A stretch of DNA of 64,000 nucleotides from Castellaniella hirudinis (GCF_042651965.1 NZ_JBHSDY010000006.1:124001-188000), one strand, 5' to 3'. Positions 17,102-25,711 are shown, numbered from the stretch's first letter. Notes: generated by a model from the letters alone, not told the origin. Made by a program: numbers and translations.

Positions 17102-17766
17102 TGGACCATGCCTCCCGCCTGCAGGCGCAGCTCGACGCGGCGCAGGATTTTCGATGTGGCGCTGGTGAGAATCCAGTAGATCAGCGCGATCACCAGATAG
17201 ACCTCCAGCGAGCGATAGGACACGCTGATGATCTTCTGGCCTTCGTGCATGACGTCGTGGATGGTGACCAGGGACACCAGCGCCGAGTTCTTGATCAAGG
17301 CGATGAACTCATTGCCCAGCGGCGGAATCATGCGCACGACGGCCTGCGGCAGGATGATCTTGACCATGGCCTGGGTCGAGGACATCCCCAGGGACCGGGC
17401 GGCCTCCATCTGGCCTTTGTCCACCGACTGGATCGCGCCGCGCACGACCTCCGAGACATAAGAGGCCGAATACATGCCCATGCCCAGCACGCCGCAAACG
17501 AAGGCCGGCAGCAGAATGCCAAATCGGGGCAGCCCGAAGAACCAGATGAAGAGCTGCACCAGCAGGGGCGTACCGCGAAAGCAGGACAGGTAGATGCTGC
17601 AAATCTTGTAGGTGATCCTGCGCTGCGGATTCAGCCGGCCGATGCCGATCAGCAGACCCAGGCAACAAGACAGCACGAGTGCGCACAGGGTGACTTCGAT
17701 CGTCACCCCGGTGCCGCGCAGCAAGTCCTCCCAGCCGACAAGTGCGGGCGTGAAGTCAAGATTCAT
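17098..17766 (-). CDS. polar amino acid ABC transporter permease
   Basis: This 222-residue integral membrane protein belongs to the HisM/HisQ/GlnP group. It has about five membrane segments and the family's EAA loop (MEAARSLGMSSTQAMVKIILPQAV). The stretch SCFRGTPLLVQLFIWFFGLP is the classic HisMQ-type motif. Only one permease gene is present, so the channel is probably a homodimer, as in GlnP systems. It overlaps the binding-protein gene upstream and the ATPase gene downstream by 4 bases each. Confidence 0.9.
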   Translation of the reverse strand: MNLDFTPALVGWEDLLRGTGVTIEVTLCALVLSCCLGLLIGIGRLNPQRRITYKICSIYLSCFRGTPLLVQLFIWFFGLPRFGILLPAFVCGVLGMGMYSASYVSEVVRGAIQSVDKGQMEAARSLGMSSTQAMVKIILPQAVVRMIPPLGNEFIALIKNSALVSLVTIHDVMHEGQKIISVSYRSLEVYLVIALIYWILTSATSKILRRVELRLQAGGMVQ

Positions 17767-18506
17767 TTTTTACCCTCGAACCACTTGTTGACCAGGCGCT
17801 GGTACTCACCGTTGGCCTGGATGGTCTTGAGCGCCTGATTCAGTTCCTTGGTCAATTCGGGCTCGCTCTTGCTGACGGCGATGCCGTATTCCTCGGTCGT
17901 GATCTGCTCGTCCAGCACCGTGAAGCCGGGGTTCTGCTGGGCGAACAGCTTGGCGGCGGGCTTGCCGGTCACGGCGGCATCCGCCCGGCCGATGTCGACC
18001 AGGTTGAACATTTCCTGGTTCTTCTCCACCTCGACGCGCTGCACCTTGGGATAGTGCTCCTGCATGTAGTTCACGGACTTGGTGCCGACCTGCACCGTGA
18101 CACGCTTGCCGTCCAGATCCTTCAGCGTCTTGATCGGGCCGTCGCTCTTGGTCAGCACCACCAACCCGCCGGCATAGTAGGAATCCGTGAAATCCACGGC
18201 CTGCTTGCGGGCGTCCGTGATGTAGATCGCCGACATGGCGGCGTCCGCTCGCCCGGACAGTACGGCGGGAATCAGGCCCTTGAAGTCGATGTCGGTCCAC
18301 TCGATTTTCTTGCCTGCCGCATGGGCCAGCGCCTCGGTCAGTTCGATGTCAAAGCCTGTCCGCTTCCCGTCCACGGTCATTTCCATCGGCGGAAACGTCG
18401 GGTCGGTCACCACGCGGATGGTGTCGGAGGCCGCCTGGCCGGCGGCCGGAACGCCGCCCAATGCCAGGGCCAGCAAGGTGATGCGCAGGGTATGGGGAAA
18501 TTTCAT
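17763..18506 (-). CDS. periplasmic polar amino acid-binding protein
   Basis: The 247-residue protein has a signal peptide ending near residue 26 (AAGQAAS), then an SBP_bac_3 domain. Family marks include DPTFPPMEMTVDGKRTGFDIEL (an amino acid-binding hallmark near the mature N-terminus), GKKIEWTDIDFKGLIPAVLSGRADA, and GTKSVNYMQ. It should bind the substrate for the permease and ATPase encoded downstream. The gene lies 36 bases after the IclR stop, so the two may be on one transcript. The substrate cannot be read from sequence; histidine, urocanate or formimidoylglutamate fit the hutG/hutD context. Confidence 0.9.
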   Translation of the reverse strand: MKFPHTLRITLLALALGGVPAAGQAASDTIRVVTDPTFPPMEMTVDGKRTGFDIELTEALAHAAGKKIEWTDIDFKGLIPAVLSGRADAAMSAIYITDARKQAVDFTDSYYAGGLVVLTKSDGPIKTLKDLDGKRVTVQVGTKSVNYMQEHYPKVQRVEVEKNQEMFNLVDIGRADAAVTGKPAAKLFAQQNPGFTVLDEQITTEEYGIAVSKSEPELTKELNQALKTIQANGEYQRLVNKWFEGKK

Positions 18507-18542
18507 GAGAGTCTCCTTGGTATGGGCGTGTCGTGTTGGGGG

Positions 18543-19301
18543 TCAAAGGTCTTGCAATTGCGACGAGATGTGCGCCGCCCCGCGCACGGTCATTTCGATG
18601 AAGTGATCTTCTTGTCCTTGCGCCCGCAGCGCAGGCGCCATCATGGTGATGACGGCGACGGCCGGATGGCCCGTGTGCTGGAACAGCGGCGCGCTCGCCC
18701 CCCAGATGCCGACATCGACCTCGCCGTTGGACACGGCGTACCCCTGGGTGCGGATCCGCTCCAGCTGAAGTTCCAGGTCGGCTCGCGCCGCCTCATCCAG
18801 CCATTGATCGCGCAGCAGTTGATCCAGCACGGTGCGCCGCTGCTCCACGTGCATGAAGGCCAGCAGCGCCTTGGCCGAAGCCCCCTTGTTCAGCGGCAGC
18901 ATCCGTCCTTTGACAAAGGAGCAACGCAGCGGGTGGCGGCTTTCCACCATGTCGAGACAAACGATCTGATGCCGGACGGCCACGAGCAGCCCGACGGACT
19001 CTCCGCTGAGGCTGGACAGCGCCTCCATCTTGTCGTGCGATTCATGCGTCAGAAAAGACGACTGGTCGAATCCCCAGGCCAGGGGCACGCACATCGGTCC
19101 GGGTGAGAATTCATTGTCCCGCCCGATCACAAAGCCCCAGCGCCGCAGCAACGACAACTGGCGGTACAGCGTGCTTTGCGCCAGCCCCGTCAACTCCATC
19201 AATTCGGCAATGGTGGCGCCGCGTCCAAGCCGGGCCAGTGTGGCCAGGACATGCAGGACCCGTTCGACACTGCCCTTGGCGGCGGCATGATCTGCTTGCA
19301 T
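18543..19301 (-). CDS. IclR-family transcriptional regulator
   Basis: The 252-residue regulator has an N-terminal winged helix-turn-helix (about residues 8-65, with ATIAELMELTGLAQSTLYRQL) and a C-terminal IclR effector domain (about 75-250, with SFVKGRMLPLNKGASAKALLA and GYAVSNGEVDVGIWG). It precedes the amino acid transporter-hutG-hutD genes in the same direction and is the likely local regulator. In other hut systems the regulator is usually HutC (GntR), so an IclR protein in this place is unusual. The AT-rich patch before it probably holds the operon promoter. Confidence 0.88.
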   Translation of the reverse strand: MQADHAAAKGSVERVLHVLATLARLGRGATIAELMELTGLAQSTLYRQLSLLRRWGFVIGRDNEFSPGPMCVPLAWGFDQSSFLTHESHDKMEALSSLSGESVGLLVAVRHQIVCLDMVESRHPLRCSFVKGRMLPLNKGASAKALLAFMHVEQRRTVLDQLLRDQWLDEAARADLELQLERIRTQGYAVSNGEVDVGIWGASAPLFQHTGHPAVAVITMMAPALRAQGQEDHFIEMTVRGAAHISSQLQDL

Positions 19302-19458
19302 GCGGATGGGCCCTCGTGGTGGGAACGGCTCGGCGGCGGAACCGTGGCGGCAGGCGGATCGTTACCCGACCCCGCTCCTGCACGGAATGGAGCCCATCAT
19401 AAATATATTCTGATAATTTCCAGCCTTATATTCTTATCTGATGAGAACGTAAGGGAAA
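19302..19458 (-). promoter_or_regulatory. AT-rich promoter region of the IclR-hut operon
   Basis: This 157-base gap holds an AT-rich stretch (19398-19445) that contrasts with its surroundings. Reading toward IclR there is a TATGAT hexamer (complement of 19396-19401) and an imperfect inverted repeat TTCTCATC/AGATAAGAA (around 19430-19447). These are promoter- and operator-like; no -35 could be set with confidence. Confidence 0.45.
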
Positions 19459-20394
19459 TCACTGAAGTTCGCCCGGCGCGCGCAGCACATGCCGGATGCA
19501 ATCCAGCGCCAGTTCCACCGACTTCGGCTGGTATTCGTCCCGGCGCCAGTACATCGACACCGATCCGAAGCAGCGCAATTCCAGCGGCAGGATGCGCAAC
19601 AGGTTCATGTCCTCCAGTGCGCTGGCTGAACGGTGCGAGGCGACGCCGATTGCATCGCTGTTGCGCAACAGGGCGATATTGGCGATGACCGAGTTGGATT
19701 CGATGTAATTGGGCGGCAGGCTCAGGCCCGCTTCGGCCAGAGAGGTCTCCAAGGCCTTGCGGATCGGCGAGCCCTTGGGCCAGACGACTAAACGATACTG
19801 CTGGACGTCTTCCCAACTGAGGGTCGCGCGGCCGACCAGCGGATGGTCGCGGCGCACAGCCAGGTCGACCGGCTCGGTATACAGCAGTTCGGCATCGAAA
19901 CTGGCCAGGCTCGCATCACCCTCGATCGTGCGGCCGATGACGATGTCCAGATCCCCCTGGCTGAGCTGGTTCAGCAGCAGGTCCATGGTGCCTTCGACCA
20001 GATCGATGCGCAGGCGGGGCATGCGCGTCGCCATTTCCAGCACGGCGAGCGGACCGGCCTCGGTCGCCGCCACGCCCGAGGCGCCCAGGGCCACGTGCCC
20101 CGCCCCGCCCTCTCGCAGGATGTTCATGTCGGCGGCGGCGCGGTCGAGCTGGGCCTCGATGCGGCGGGCATGCTCGATCAGCGCCTGGCCGTGGACTGTG
20201 GGCGTGAGCCCGCGGGCGTGGCGCTCGAACAGCGTCAGGCCGACGTCGCTTTCCAGGTCCTTGAGCCATTTCGACAGGCCGGGCTGCGTGGTGTGCAGCG
20301 CGGCCGCCGAATGGCTGAGGTTGCGCGTCTGGGCCAGGCTGAGCAGAAACCTGAGGTTGCGCAGGCGAATGCGGTCGGTCCAGTCACTGCCCAT
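19459..20394 (-). CDS. LysR-family transcriptional regulator
   Basis: The 311-residue regulator has the N-terminal LysR helix-turn-helix (about residues 11-70, with LAQTRNLSHSAAALHTTQPGLSKWLKDLE) and a C-terminal LysR_substrate domain. It is the third gene of a unit with the flavin monooxygenase and the orphan binding protein: only 4 bases separate its start from the stop of the binding-protein gene. LysR regulators usually sit divergent from their targets; here it is co-directional and last, implying autoregulation through the operator at 23532-23585. Confidence 0.88.
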   Translation of the reverse strand: MGSDWTDRIRLRNLRFLLSLAQTRNLSHSAAALHTTQPGLSKWLKDLESDVGLTLFERHARGLTPTVHGQALIEHARRIEAQLDRAAADMNILREGGAGHVALGASGVAATEAGPLAVLEMATRMPRLRIDLVEGTMDLLLNQLSQGDLDIVIGRTIEGDASLASFDAELLYTEPVDLAVRRDHPLVGRATLSWEDVQQYRLVVWPKGSPIRKALETSLAEAGLSLPPNYIESNSVIANIALLRNSDAIGVASHRSASALEDMNLLRILPLELRCFGSVSMYWRRDEYQPKSVELALDCIRHVLRAPGELQ

Positions 20395-20398
20395 GTCT

Positions 20399-21568
20399 TC
20401 ACTTGCCCGGGTCCTTCACGGCTTCGAAGGTCGCGAATTCGACGTTCTGCAGCTTGCCATCGACCCGCTCCAGTTTGCGGATGTATTCATTCTGGATGAT
20501 ATCGCGGGTTTCAGGATCGATCTGCACGGGACCGCGCGGGCTTTCCCATTGCAGGCCCTTGGCCGCCGCGATGAAGGCATCGCCGCCGGCGTCGCCGCCG
20601 GTCTTTTCCAGCGCCTTGTAGATGAGCTGCATGCCGTCATAGCCGCCCACCGACATGAAGTTGGCGCGGTCCTGAGGATGGGCCTTGGTGTAGGCGGCGA
20701 CGAAGGCCTTGTTCTCCGGCGAATCGTGCGCATCCGAGTAATGGAAGGCGGTGATCATGCCCAGCGCATTGTCGCCCAGCGCCGCCAGAGAATTTTCGTC
20801 GGTCATGTCGCCCGGGCCCATTTCCTTGATGCCCAGCTTGTCCAGCCCCATTTCGCGGAAGTTCTTGGCCAGCGCGACCATGGAACTGCCCGGCGGCACG
20901 AAGAAAAAGAGCGCGTCGGGACGGGTTTCCTTGACCCGCTGCAGGAACGGCGCGTAATCGGGCGTATTGACCGGCGTACGGACCTCGCCCAGCACCTTGC
21001 CGCCCAGTTCGGTGAAGGTCTTCTTGAACTGCGCCTGGGCATCGTGACCGGGGCCATAGTCCGCCACCAGGATGTAGGCCGACTTGATGTCGTTCTTGAC
21101 CGCCCACTGGGCGATGGCCCAGGAACTCTGCGGCAGCGTCATCGACACGCGGGCGATGTAGGGCGACTTCTCCGTGATCGAGGACGTCGCCGCGTTCATC
21201 ACGATCATGGGCACCTTGGCCTCGGTCGCCAGAGGCGCGACCGAGAAGGCATTGGGGGTCAGGTCAAAGCCGGCCAGGATGTCGACCTTGTCCTTGATCA
21301 GAAGTTCCTGCGCCTGGCGCTTGGCGATGGCCGGGGCAATGCCGGTGTCGTCCTTGACGATCAGCTTGACCTTGCGGCCGGCCACGGTGTCGCCATGTTG
21401 CGCCATGAACGTCTCGATGCCGTTCTGGATCTGCTTGCCGTAGTCGGAAAACGGCCCCGATACCGACAGCACCAGGCCGATCTTCAGATCCTTGGCCTGG
21501 GCGGGCGATGCGAGTGCCGCCGCACCGATGGACAGGGCGGCAACGCCCAGGATATTGCGCAGTTTCAT
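20399..21568 (-). CDS. orphan liv-type periplasmic binding protein
   Basis: The 389-residue protein has a signal peptide ending near residue 25 (ALASPAQAK) followed by a Peripla_BP_6 domain (DLKIGLVLSVSGPFSDYGKQIQNGIE). It belongs to the branched-chain amino acid/amide-binding family, in which many members bind aromatic acids. No permease or ATPase gene is adjacent; it lies 25 bases after the flavin monooxygenase stop and just before the LysR gene. It may feed an aromatic acid to a transporter encoded elsewhere, or serve as a sensor. Confidence 0.88.
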   Translation of the reverse strand: MKLRNILGVAALSIGAAALASPAQAKDLKIGLVLSVSGPFSDYGKQIQNGIETFMAQHGDTVAGRKVKLIVKDDTGIAPAIAKRQAQELLIKDKVDILAGFDLTPNAFSVAPLATEAKVPMIVMNAATSSITEKSPYIARVSMTLPQSSWAIAQWAVKNDIKSAYILVADYGPGHDAQAQFKKTFTELGGKVLGEVRTPVNTPDYAPFLQRVKETRPDALFFFVPPGSSMVALAKNFREMGLDKLGIKEMGPGDMTDENSLAALGDNALGMITAFHYSDAHDSPENKAFVAAYTKAHPQDRANFMSVGGYDGMQLIYKALEKTGGDAGGDAFIAAAKGLQWESPRGPVQIDPETRDIIQNEYIRKLERVDGKLQNVEFATFEAVKDPGK

Positions 21569-21593
21569 GGTCTCTCTCCTTGTTTGACGAATT

Positions 21594-23480
21594 TCATTGC
21601 TGCCGGCCGGCGAAGGTCCGGATGAATCCGGCCAGTTCGTCGGTCGCCGTCAGCGCCAGCACGTTCGCCACGTACTGGTCGGGGCGCACGATCACGATGG
21701 CGCCTTGCCGATCGATGCCGCGCAAGCGGAAGATGTCCTGATCCGCCAGCGCGGCGTAGACGTTTTCCAGGTCGATCAGGCCGTGAGCGCCCACGCGCGG
21801 CAGGAAGGCCTTGGGCACCCGGCCGATGTCGACGGCGGTGTAATCCTGCTGGTAGATCAGCTTGAGATCGAACCAGGCGTCTGCATCCCGGCCGGCGGGT
21901 GTATAGCCCCGGATGGGGGATTCGGGGGATTCGTCCAGCCAGCGTCCCAGCGCGGCGACGGGCGAATCCTCGCCCGCGCGCGCCGCGTCGGCGAACACGT
22001 AGATCCGCCAACGGCCGTCCGCCCTCGCCTCATGGCCCAGATGCCGGCGATAAACGTCCGCGACCCGCATGACTTCGGCGGACCGGAAGCGCTTGCCGAT
22101 CGGATAACCCGAGGCCAGGGCCTGGTGCGTGGCCGGGGCGGTGATCATGGACGGCCCGTATTGCGTCATGAAGCCTTGCGCGAACTCGGTGATCCGCAGA
22201 TAGGCCTGCTCGAACTCGGCGTGACTGGCAAAGGCCTCTGCCGATTTGGCCATCTGCGTGGCCCAGCGCAGATCCTGATCGATCAGATCCCGGCCGATCT
22301 GCTGGCGCTCGGCCGAATAGGTCGACAGGAGCTCGACGGGGCTGCGGCCTTCCAGGACATGTCCAAGCTTCCAGCCCAGGTTGAAGCCGTCCTGCATCGA
22401 GGCATTCATGCCCTGCCCGGCTTTGGCGCTGTGGGTGTGGGCGGCATCCCCGGTGATGAAGACGCGCGGCGTGCGGCGTTCCGTTCCCGTCTGGGGCGCA
22501 TCGTCGAAATGGTCGCACAGGCGATGGCCGACCTCGTACACGCTGTGCCAGGCGACCTCGCGCACGTCCAGCCGGTAGGGATGAAAAATCCGCTGCGCCC
22601 GGGCGACGATCTGCTCGAGCGGCATGTTGCGGACGGCGCCGCCGTCATGCGCGGAGACTTCGCCCAGATCGACGTACAAGCGGAACAGGAAACCGCCCTC
22701 GCGGGGGATCAGCAGGATGTTGCCGGCTTCCGACTGGATCGCGCATTTGATGCGGACGTCCGGAAAATCCGTATCGGCCAGCAGGTCCATCACGCCCCAG
22801 GCGTGATTGGACGACACGCCGCGCAGCGCCAGGCCCAGTGACTTGCGCACGCCGCTGCGCCCGCCATCGGCACCCACGACGTAGCGGGCGCGCACGATGC
22901 GTTCCCGCCCGCTCGCATCGCCGACACGCGTCAGCCGCACGGTCACCGGATGGTCGCCGGTGTCAGCGACCGTCAGGCCCTGGAATTCATACCCGTAATC
23001 GGGGGTCATGCGCGTGGGCGCACGGGCCATGCACTCGGCAAAATAATCCAGCACCCGGGCCTGGTTGACGGTCAGGTGGGGATATTCGCTGACGTCGTGC
23101 GGGTCCTCGGCGACACGGGACACACGGACGATGTCCGCCGGCTTGTCCGGGTCCGCTTTCCAGAAGACGGTTTCCGTCACTACGCAGGCTTCGGCGATCA
23201 ACTGCTGCGCGAAACCAAAGGCCTCGAAGGTTTCGATGCTGCGCGGCTGCAGGCCGTCGGCCAGGCCGACCTCCAGGCGCCCGGTGCGGCGATCGATGAT
23301 GCGCGTGACGACATCGGGGAACTGGGACAACTGGGCCGCCGTGATCATGCCGGCGGGTCCTGCCCCGACGATCAGGACGTCCACGTGGTCGGGCAATTCT
23401 TCGGGGCGATCGATGCCGGCGCCGGCCGGCGCCTGAATGCGCGGATCGTGCGACACGTATCCGTGATGATGGTATTTCAA
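21594..23480 (-). CDS. flavin monooxygenase, 3-hydroxybenzoate 4-monooxygenase type
   Basis: The 628-residue enzyme is a group A aromatic hydroxylase with a phenol 2-monooxygenase-type layout. The FAD-binding motif VLIVGAGPAGM is at about residues 35-45, the second FAD motif is RVFITGDAAHTHSAKAGQGMN, and a C-terminal thioredoxin-like dimerisation domain runs from about residue 470 to the end (with FRLRGIDRQGAIVIVRPDQYVA). From memory of Comamonas MobA, the motif order, length and end are very similar, so conversion of 3-hydroxybenzoate to protocatechuate is the best guess. Phenol or other 3-hydroxylated aromatics are alternatives. Protocatechuate cleavage genes are not in the window. Confidence 0.82.
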   Translation of the reverse strand: MKYHHHGYVSHDPRIQAPAGAGIDRPEELPDHVDVLIVGAGPAGMITAAQLSQFPDVVTRIIDRRTGRLEVGLADGLQPRSIETFEAFGFAQQLIAEACVVTETVFWKADPDKPADIVRVSRVAEDPHDVSEYPHLTVNQARVLDYFAECMARAPTRMTPDYGYEFQGLTVADTGDHPVTVRLTRVGDASGRERIVRARYVVGADGGRSGVRKSLGLALRGVSSNHAWGVMDLLADTDFPDVRIKCAIQSEAGNILLIPREGGFLFRLYVDLGEVSAHDGGAVRNMPLEQIVARAQRIFHPYRLDVREVAWHSVYEVGHRLCDHFDDAPQTGTERRTPRVFITGDAAHTHSAKAGQGMNASMQDGFNLGWKLGHVLEGRSPVELLSTYSAERQQIGRDLIDQDLRWATQMAKSAEAFASHAEFEQAYLRITEFAQGFMTQYGPSMITAPATHQALASGYPIGKRFRSAEVMRVADVYRRHLGHEARADGRWRIYVFADAARAGEDSPVAALGRWLDESPESPIRGYTPAGRDADAWFDLKLIYQQDYTAVDIGRVPKAFLPRVGAHGLIDLENVYAALADQDIFRLRGIDRQGAIVIVRPDQYVANVLALTATDELAGFIRTFAGRQQ

Positions 23481-23531
23481 GACAGTCTCCTGAAGGAATC
23501 GTGTATCGATCTTTTCGCGAGAAGAACTGTT

Positions 23532-23585
23532 GAATATTCTAGGTTCTGATCATGAATATTTCATAATTTTAAGAATGAAATATTC
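23532..23585 (-). promoter_or_regulatory. palindromic operator upstream of the monooxygenase operon
   Basis: An 11-base perfect inverted repeat, GAATATTTCAT (23554-23564) and ATGAAATATTC (23575-23585), is separated by 10 bases. A third half-like element, GAATATTC, lies at 23532-23539. The set is 52-105 bases upstream of the monooxygenase ATG, the usual place for LysR boxes, and contains T-N11-A arrangements. The patch is strikingly AT-rich. Confidence 0.65.
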
Positions 23586-23635
23586 CTATCATCGATACTG
23601 AAAATCGTATACCTCAGGGATCCGTCCGTCCCCCT

Positions 23636-24916
23636 TCAGCCGATCCGCCAGGCCAGCACCGCCAGCGCCGCGCCCAGCACCGGCAGCGTCAGCACCAGGC
23701 CGATCCGGCAATACTGGCCCCAGCCGATGCGGATGTCCCGGCCGCGCAGCACGTGCAGCCATAGCAGCGTGGCCAGGCTGCCGATGGGCGTCAGCTTGGG
23801 GCCCAGATCGCAGCCGATCACGTGCGCGTAAATCATGGCCTCGCGCACCACGCCCTGCGCCTGGGACGCGTCGATCGACAAGGCGCCGATCAGGACCGTG
23901 GGCAAGTTGTTCATCAAAGAGGACAGCACCGCGCTCAGCAGCCCCGTGCCCAGGGCGGCCGTCCAGACCCCCTGCCCGGCCAGCCAATCCAGGGCCTGCG
24001 TCAGAAACGCCGTCAAACCGGCGTGGCGCAAGCCATAGACCACCAGATACATGCCCAGGGCGAACACGATGATCTGCCAGGGAGCGCCGCGCACCCGGCG
24101 CAGGACCGGGATGCGACCGCTCCGGGCGGCTACGCCGGCCAGGGCCAGAGCGCCGACCGCCGCCGTCGCGCTGACGGGAATGCCCAGCGGTTCCAGCACG
24201 AAAAAACCCAGCAGCAGCCAGGCCAGCACGCCCCACCCTGCCAGAAACGTCGGCCGGTCACGCACGACACTGGCCGGCGCGGGCAGCCGCTGCGCATCGT
24301 AGCGCGGCGGGATGACGCGGCGAAACACCAGCCCCAGGACGGCCAGCGAAGCGCAGACGGCCACAAGATTGACCGGCATCATCACGGCCGCGTATCGGGC
24401 AAAGCCGATACCGAAATAGTCGGCCGTCACGATGTTGACCAGATTGGACACCACCAGCGGCAGGCTGGCGGCGTCCGCGATAAAACCCGCCGCCAGCACG
24501 AACGCCAGCGTCGCCTTGGGGGAAAACCGCAGCGCCGCCAGCATGGCGACGACGATCGGGGTCAGGATCAGCGCCGCGCCGTCGTTATTGAACAGCGCGC
24601 TGACGCCGGCGCCCAGCAGGATCATCAGGACGAACAGGCGCCCGCCCCGGCCGCCGCCCCAGCGGGCCATGTGCAGGGCCGCCCATTCGAAGAACCCGGC
24701 AGCCTCCAGCAGCAAGCTGATGATCACGACCGCGACAAAGGTGCCGGTGGCGTTCCAGACGATGCCCCAGACCACCGGAATGTCCGCCGGCTGGATGACG
24801 CCGGTCAGCAGCGCCAATACCGCACCCAGGCCGGCGCTCCAGCCGATGCCCAGGCCGCGCGGCTGCCAGATGACCAGCGCCAGCGTCAGCACGAACAGGG
24901 CCAGGGCCAGCATCAT
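23636..24916 (-). CDS. arsB: ArsB-type arsenite efflux pump
   Basis: The 426-residue membrane protein follows the ArsB family along its whole length, with about 11-12 membrane segments. Recognisable lines include LALVIWQPRGLGIGWSAGLG near the start, LFNNDGAALILTPIVVAML, LVVSNLVNIVTADYFGIGFA, LEPLGIPVSATAAVGAL and VIGCDLGPKLTPIGSLATLLWLH. In ArsB these line the arsenite/antimonite path driven by the proton gradient. No arsR or arsA is adjacent. Its ATG overlaps the stop of the Gdt1-family gene by one base (TGATG), so it is translated after a manganese exporter under the same riboswitch. The substrate here is therefore less certain than the family suggests. Confidence 0.85.
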   Translation of the reverse strand: MMLALALFVLTLALVIWQPRGLGIGWSAGLGAVLALLTGVIQPADIPVVWGIVWNATGTFVAVVIISLLLEAAGFFEWAALHMARWGGGRGGRLFVLMILLGAGVSALFNNDGAALILTPIVVAMLAALRFSPKATLAFVLAAGFIADAASLPLVVSNLVNIVTADYFGIGFARYAAVMMPVNLVAVCASLAVLGLVFRRVIPPRYDAQRLPAPASVVRDRPTFLAGWGVLAWLLLGFFVLEPLGIPVSATAAVGALALAGVAARSGRIPVLRRVRGAPWQIIVFALGMYLVVYGLRHAGLTAFLTQALDWLAGQGVWTAALGTGLLSAVLSSLMNNLPTVLIGALSIDASQAQGVVREAMIYAHVIGCDLGPKLTPIGSLATLLWLHVLRGRDIRIGWGQYCRIGLVLTLPVLGAALAVLAWRIG

Positions 24917-25491
24917 CAGGCTCCCAGCCAGCCCGCGGCGCGCAGCAGCATCGCACAGCCCAGGACCGCGAACAGCGCAGCGGCAATACCGTGTACCAGG
25001 CGGGCGGGCAAGCGATCGGCGGCGCGCGCGCCGAAGTACACGGCCGGCACATTGGCCAGCATCATGCCCAGCGTGCTGCCGCCCACGACCGCGATCAGGC
25101 TGTCGTAACGCGCCGCCAGGGCGACGGTCGCGATCTGGGTCTTGTCCCCCATTTCCGCCAGAAAGAACAGCGTGATCGTCGCCGTCAGCACGCCCAGGCC
25201 GCGCATCGGCTTGGGCGCTTCGTCGAGTTTGTCAGGAATCAGCAGCCAGCCGGCCATGAGCAGGAAGGAAATCCCCAGCACCCATTGCAGCATGACGGGG
25301 TCGAGCAGTTGCGCGGCCAATTGCCCGGCCAGACCGGCCAGCGCATGGTTGGCCAGGGTGGCGATCAGCACGCCCAGACAGATCAGGCCGGGCCGGTGAT
25401 AGCGGGCGGCCAGCATGATGGCCAGCAATTGGGTCTTGTCACCGATTTCACCCAGGGCGACCATGCCGGTGGAAACGAGAAAGGCATCCAT
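24916..25491 (-). CDS. TMEM165/Gdt1-family manganese exporter
   Basis: This 191-residue membrane protein has six membrane helices in two repeated halves, each with the family signature E-x-G-D-K-T: residues 15-20 (EIGDKT) and 113-118 (EMGDKT). Members of UPF0016/Gdt1 move Mn2+ (and Ca2+ in eukaryotes); bacterial homologues such as Vibrio MneA are manganese exporters. The leader of this gene carries a Mn-sensing yybP-ykoY riboswitch, which strongly supports manganese export here. The start is at 25491 (MDAFLVSTGM). The next gene, arsB, is translationally coupled. Confidence 0.9.
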   Translation of the reverse strand: MDAFLVSTGMVALGEIGDKTQLLAIMLAARYHRPGLICLGVLIATLANHALAGLAGQLAAQLLDPVMLQWVLGISFLLMAGWLLIPDKLDEAPKPMRGLGVLTATITLFFLAEMGDKTQIATVALAARYDSLIAVVGGSTLGMMLANVPAVYFGARAADRLPARLVHGIAAALFAVLGCAMLLRAAGWLGA

Positions 25492-25522
25492 GAAAGAGAC
25501 ATCCAGGGCTGACGCGACTACG

Positions 25523-25701
25523 TCCCCGCCGGCCCCTTGCGGCGGGAAACGCAGTCAGCGGTCTTGCCAAGTCCGGGATGCGATATCCACGGACCGCGTG
25601 CGCCATGGCCGGACGGCCAAGTGTGTTGACGCAAGCACCGCGCGGCGCGGCATCCGGGACGGATGTCTGCCCAAGCGCGAGTCGGCTACTCCCCGATGAC
25701 G
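25523..25701 (-). promoter_or_regulatory. yybP-ykoY manganese riboswitch
   Basis: The minus-strand leader of the Gdt1-family gene contains the three best-conserved blocks of the proteobacterial yybP-ykoY aptamer in order: GGGGAGTAGCC (complement of 25684-25694), GTCAACACAC (complement of 25621-25630) and GGCAAGACCGCTGAC (complement of 25554-25568). A GC-rich hairpin (CCCGCCG / CGGCGGG, stems at 25525-25531 and 25540-25546) follows, between aptamer and start codon, and probably forms the expression platform. There is no T run after it, so control is probably at translation or Rho. Mn2+ binding is known to turn on genes behind this element. Confidence 0.88.
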
Positions 25702-25711
25702 GGTGGCCCGA

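Noticed and set aside
21594..23480. Call as phenol 2-monooxygenase
   Set aside because: The general family is shared, but the whole-length pattern and C-terminal ending agree more with 3-hydroxybenzoate 4-monooxygenase (MobA). The substrate is still unproven.
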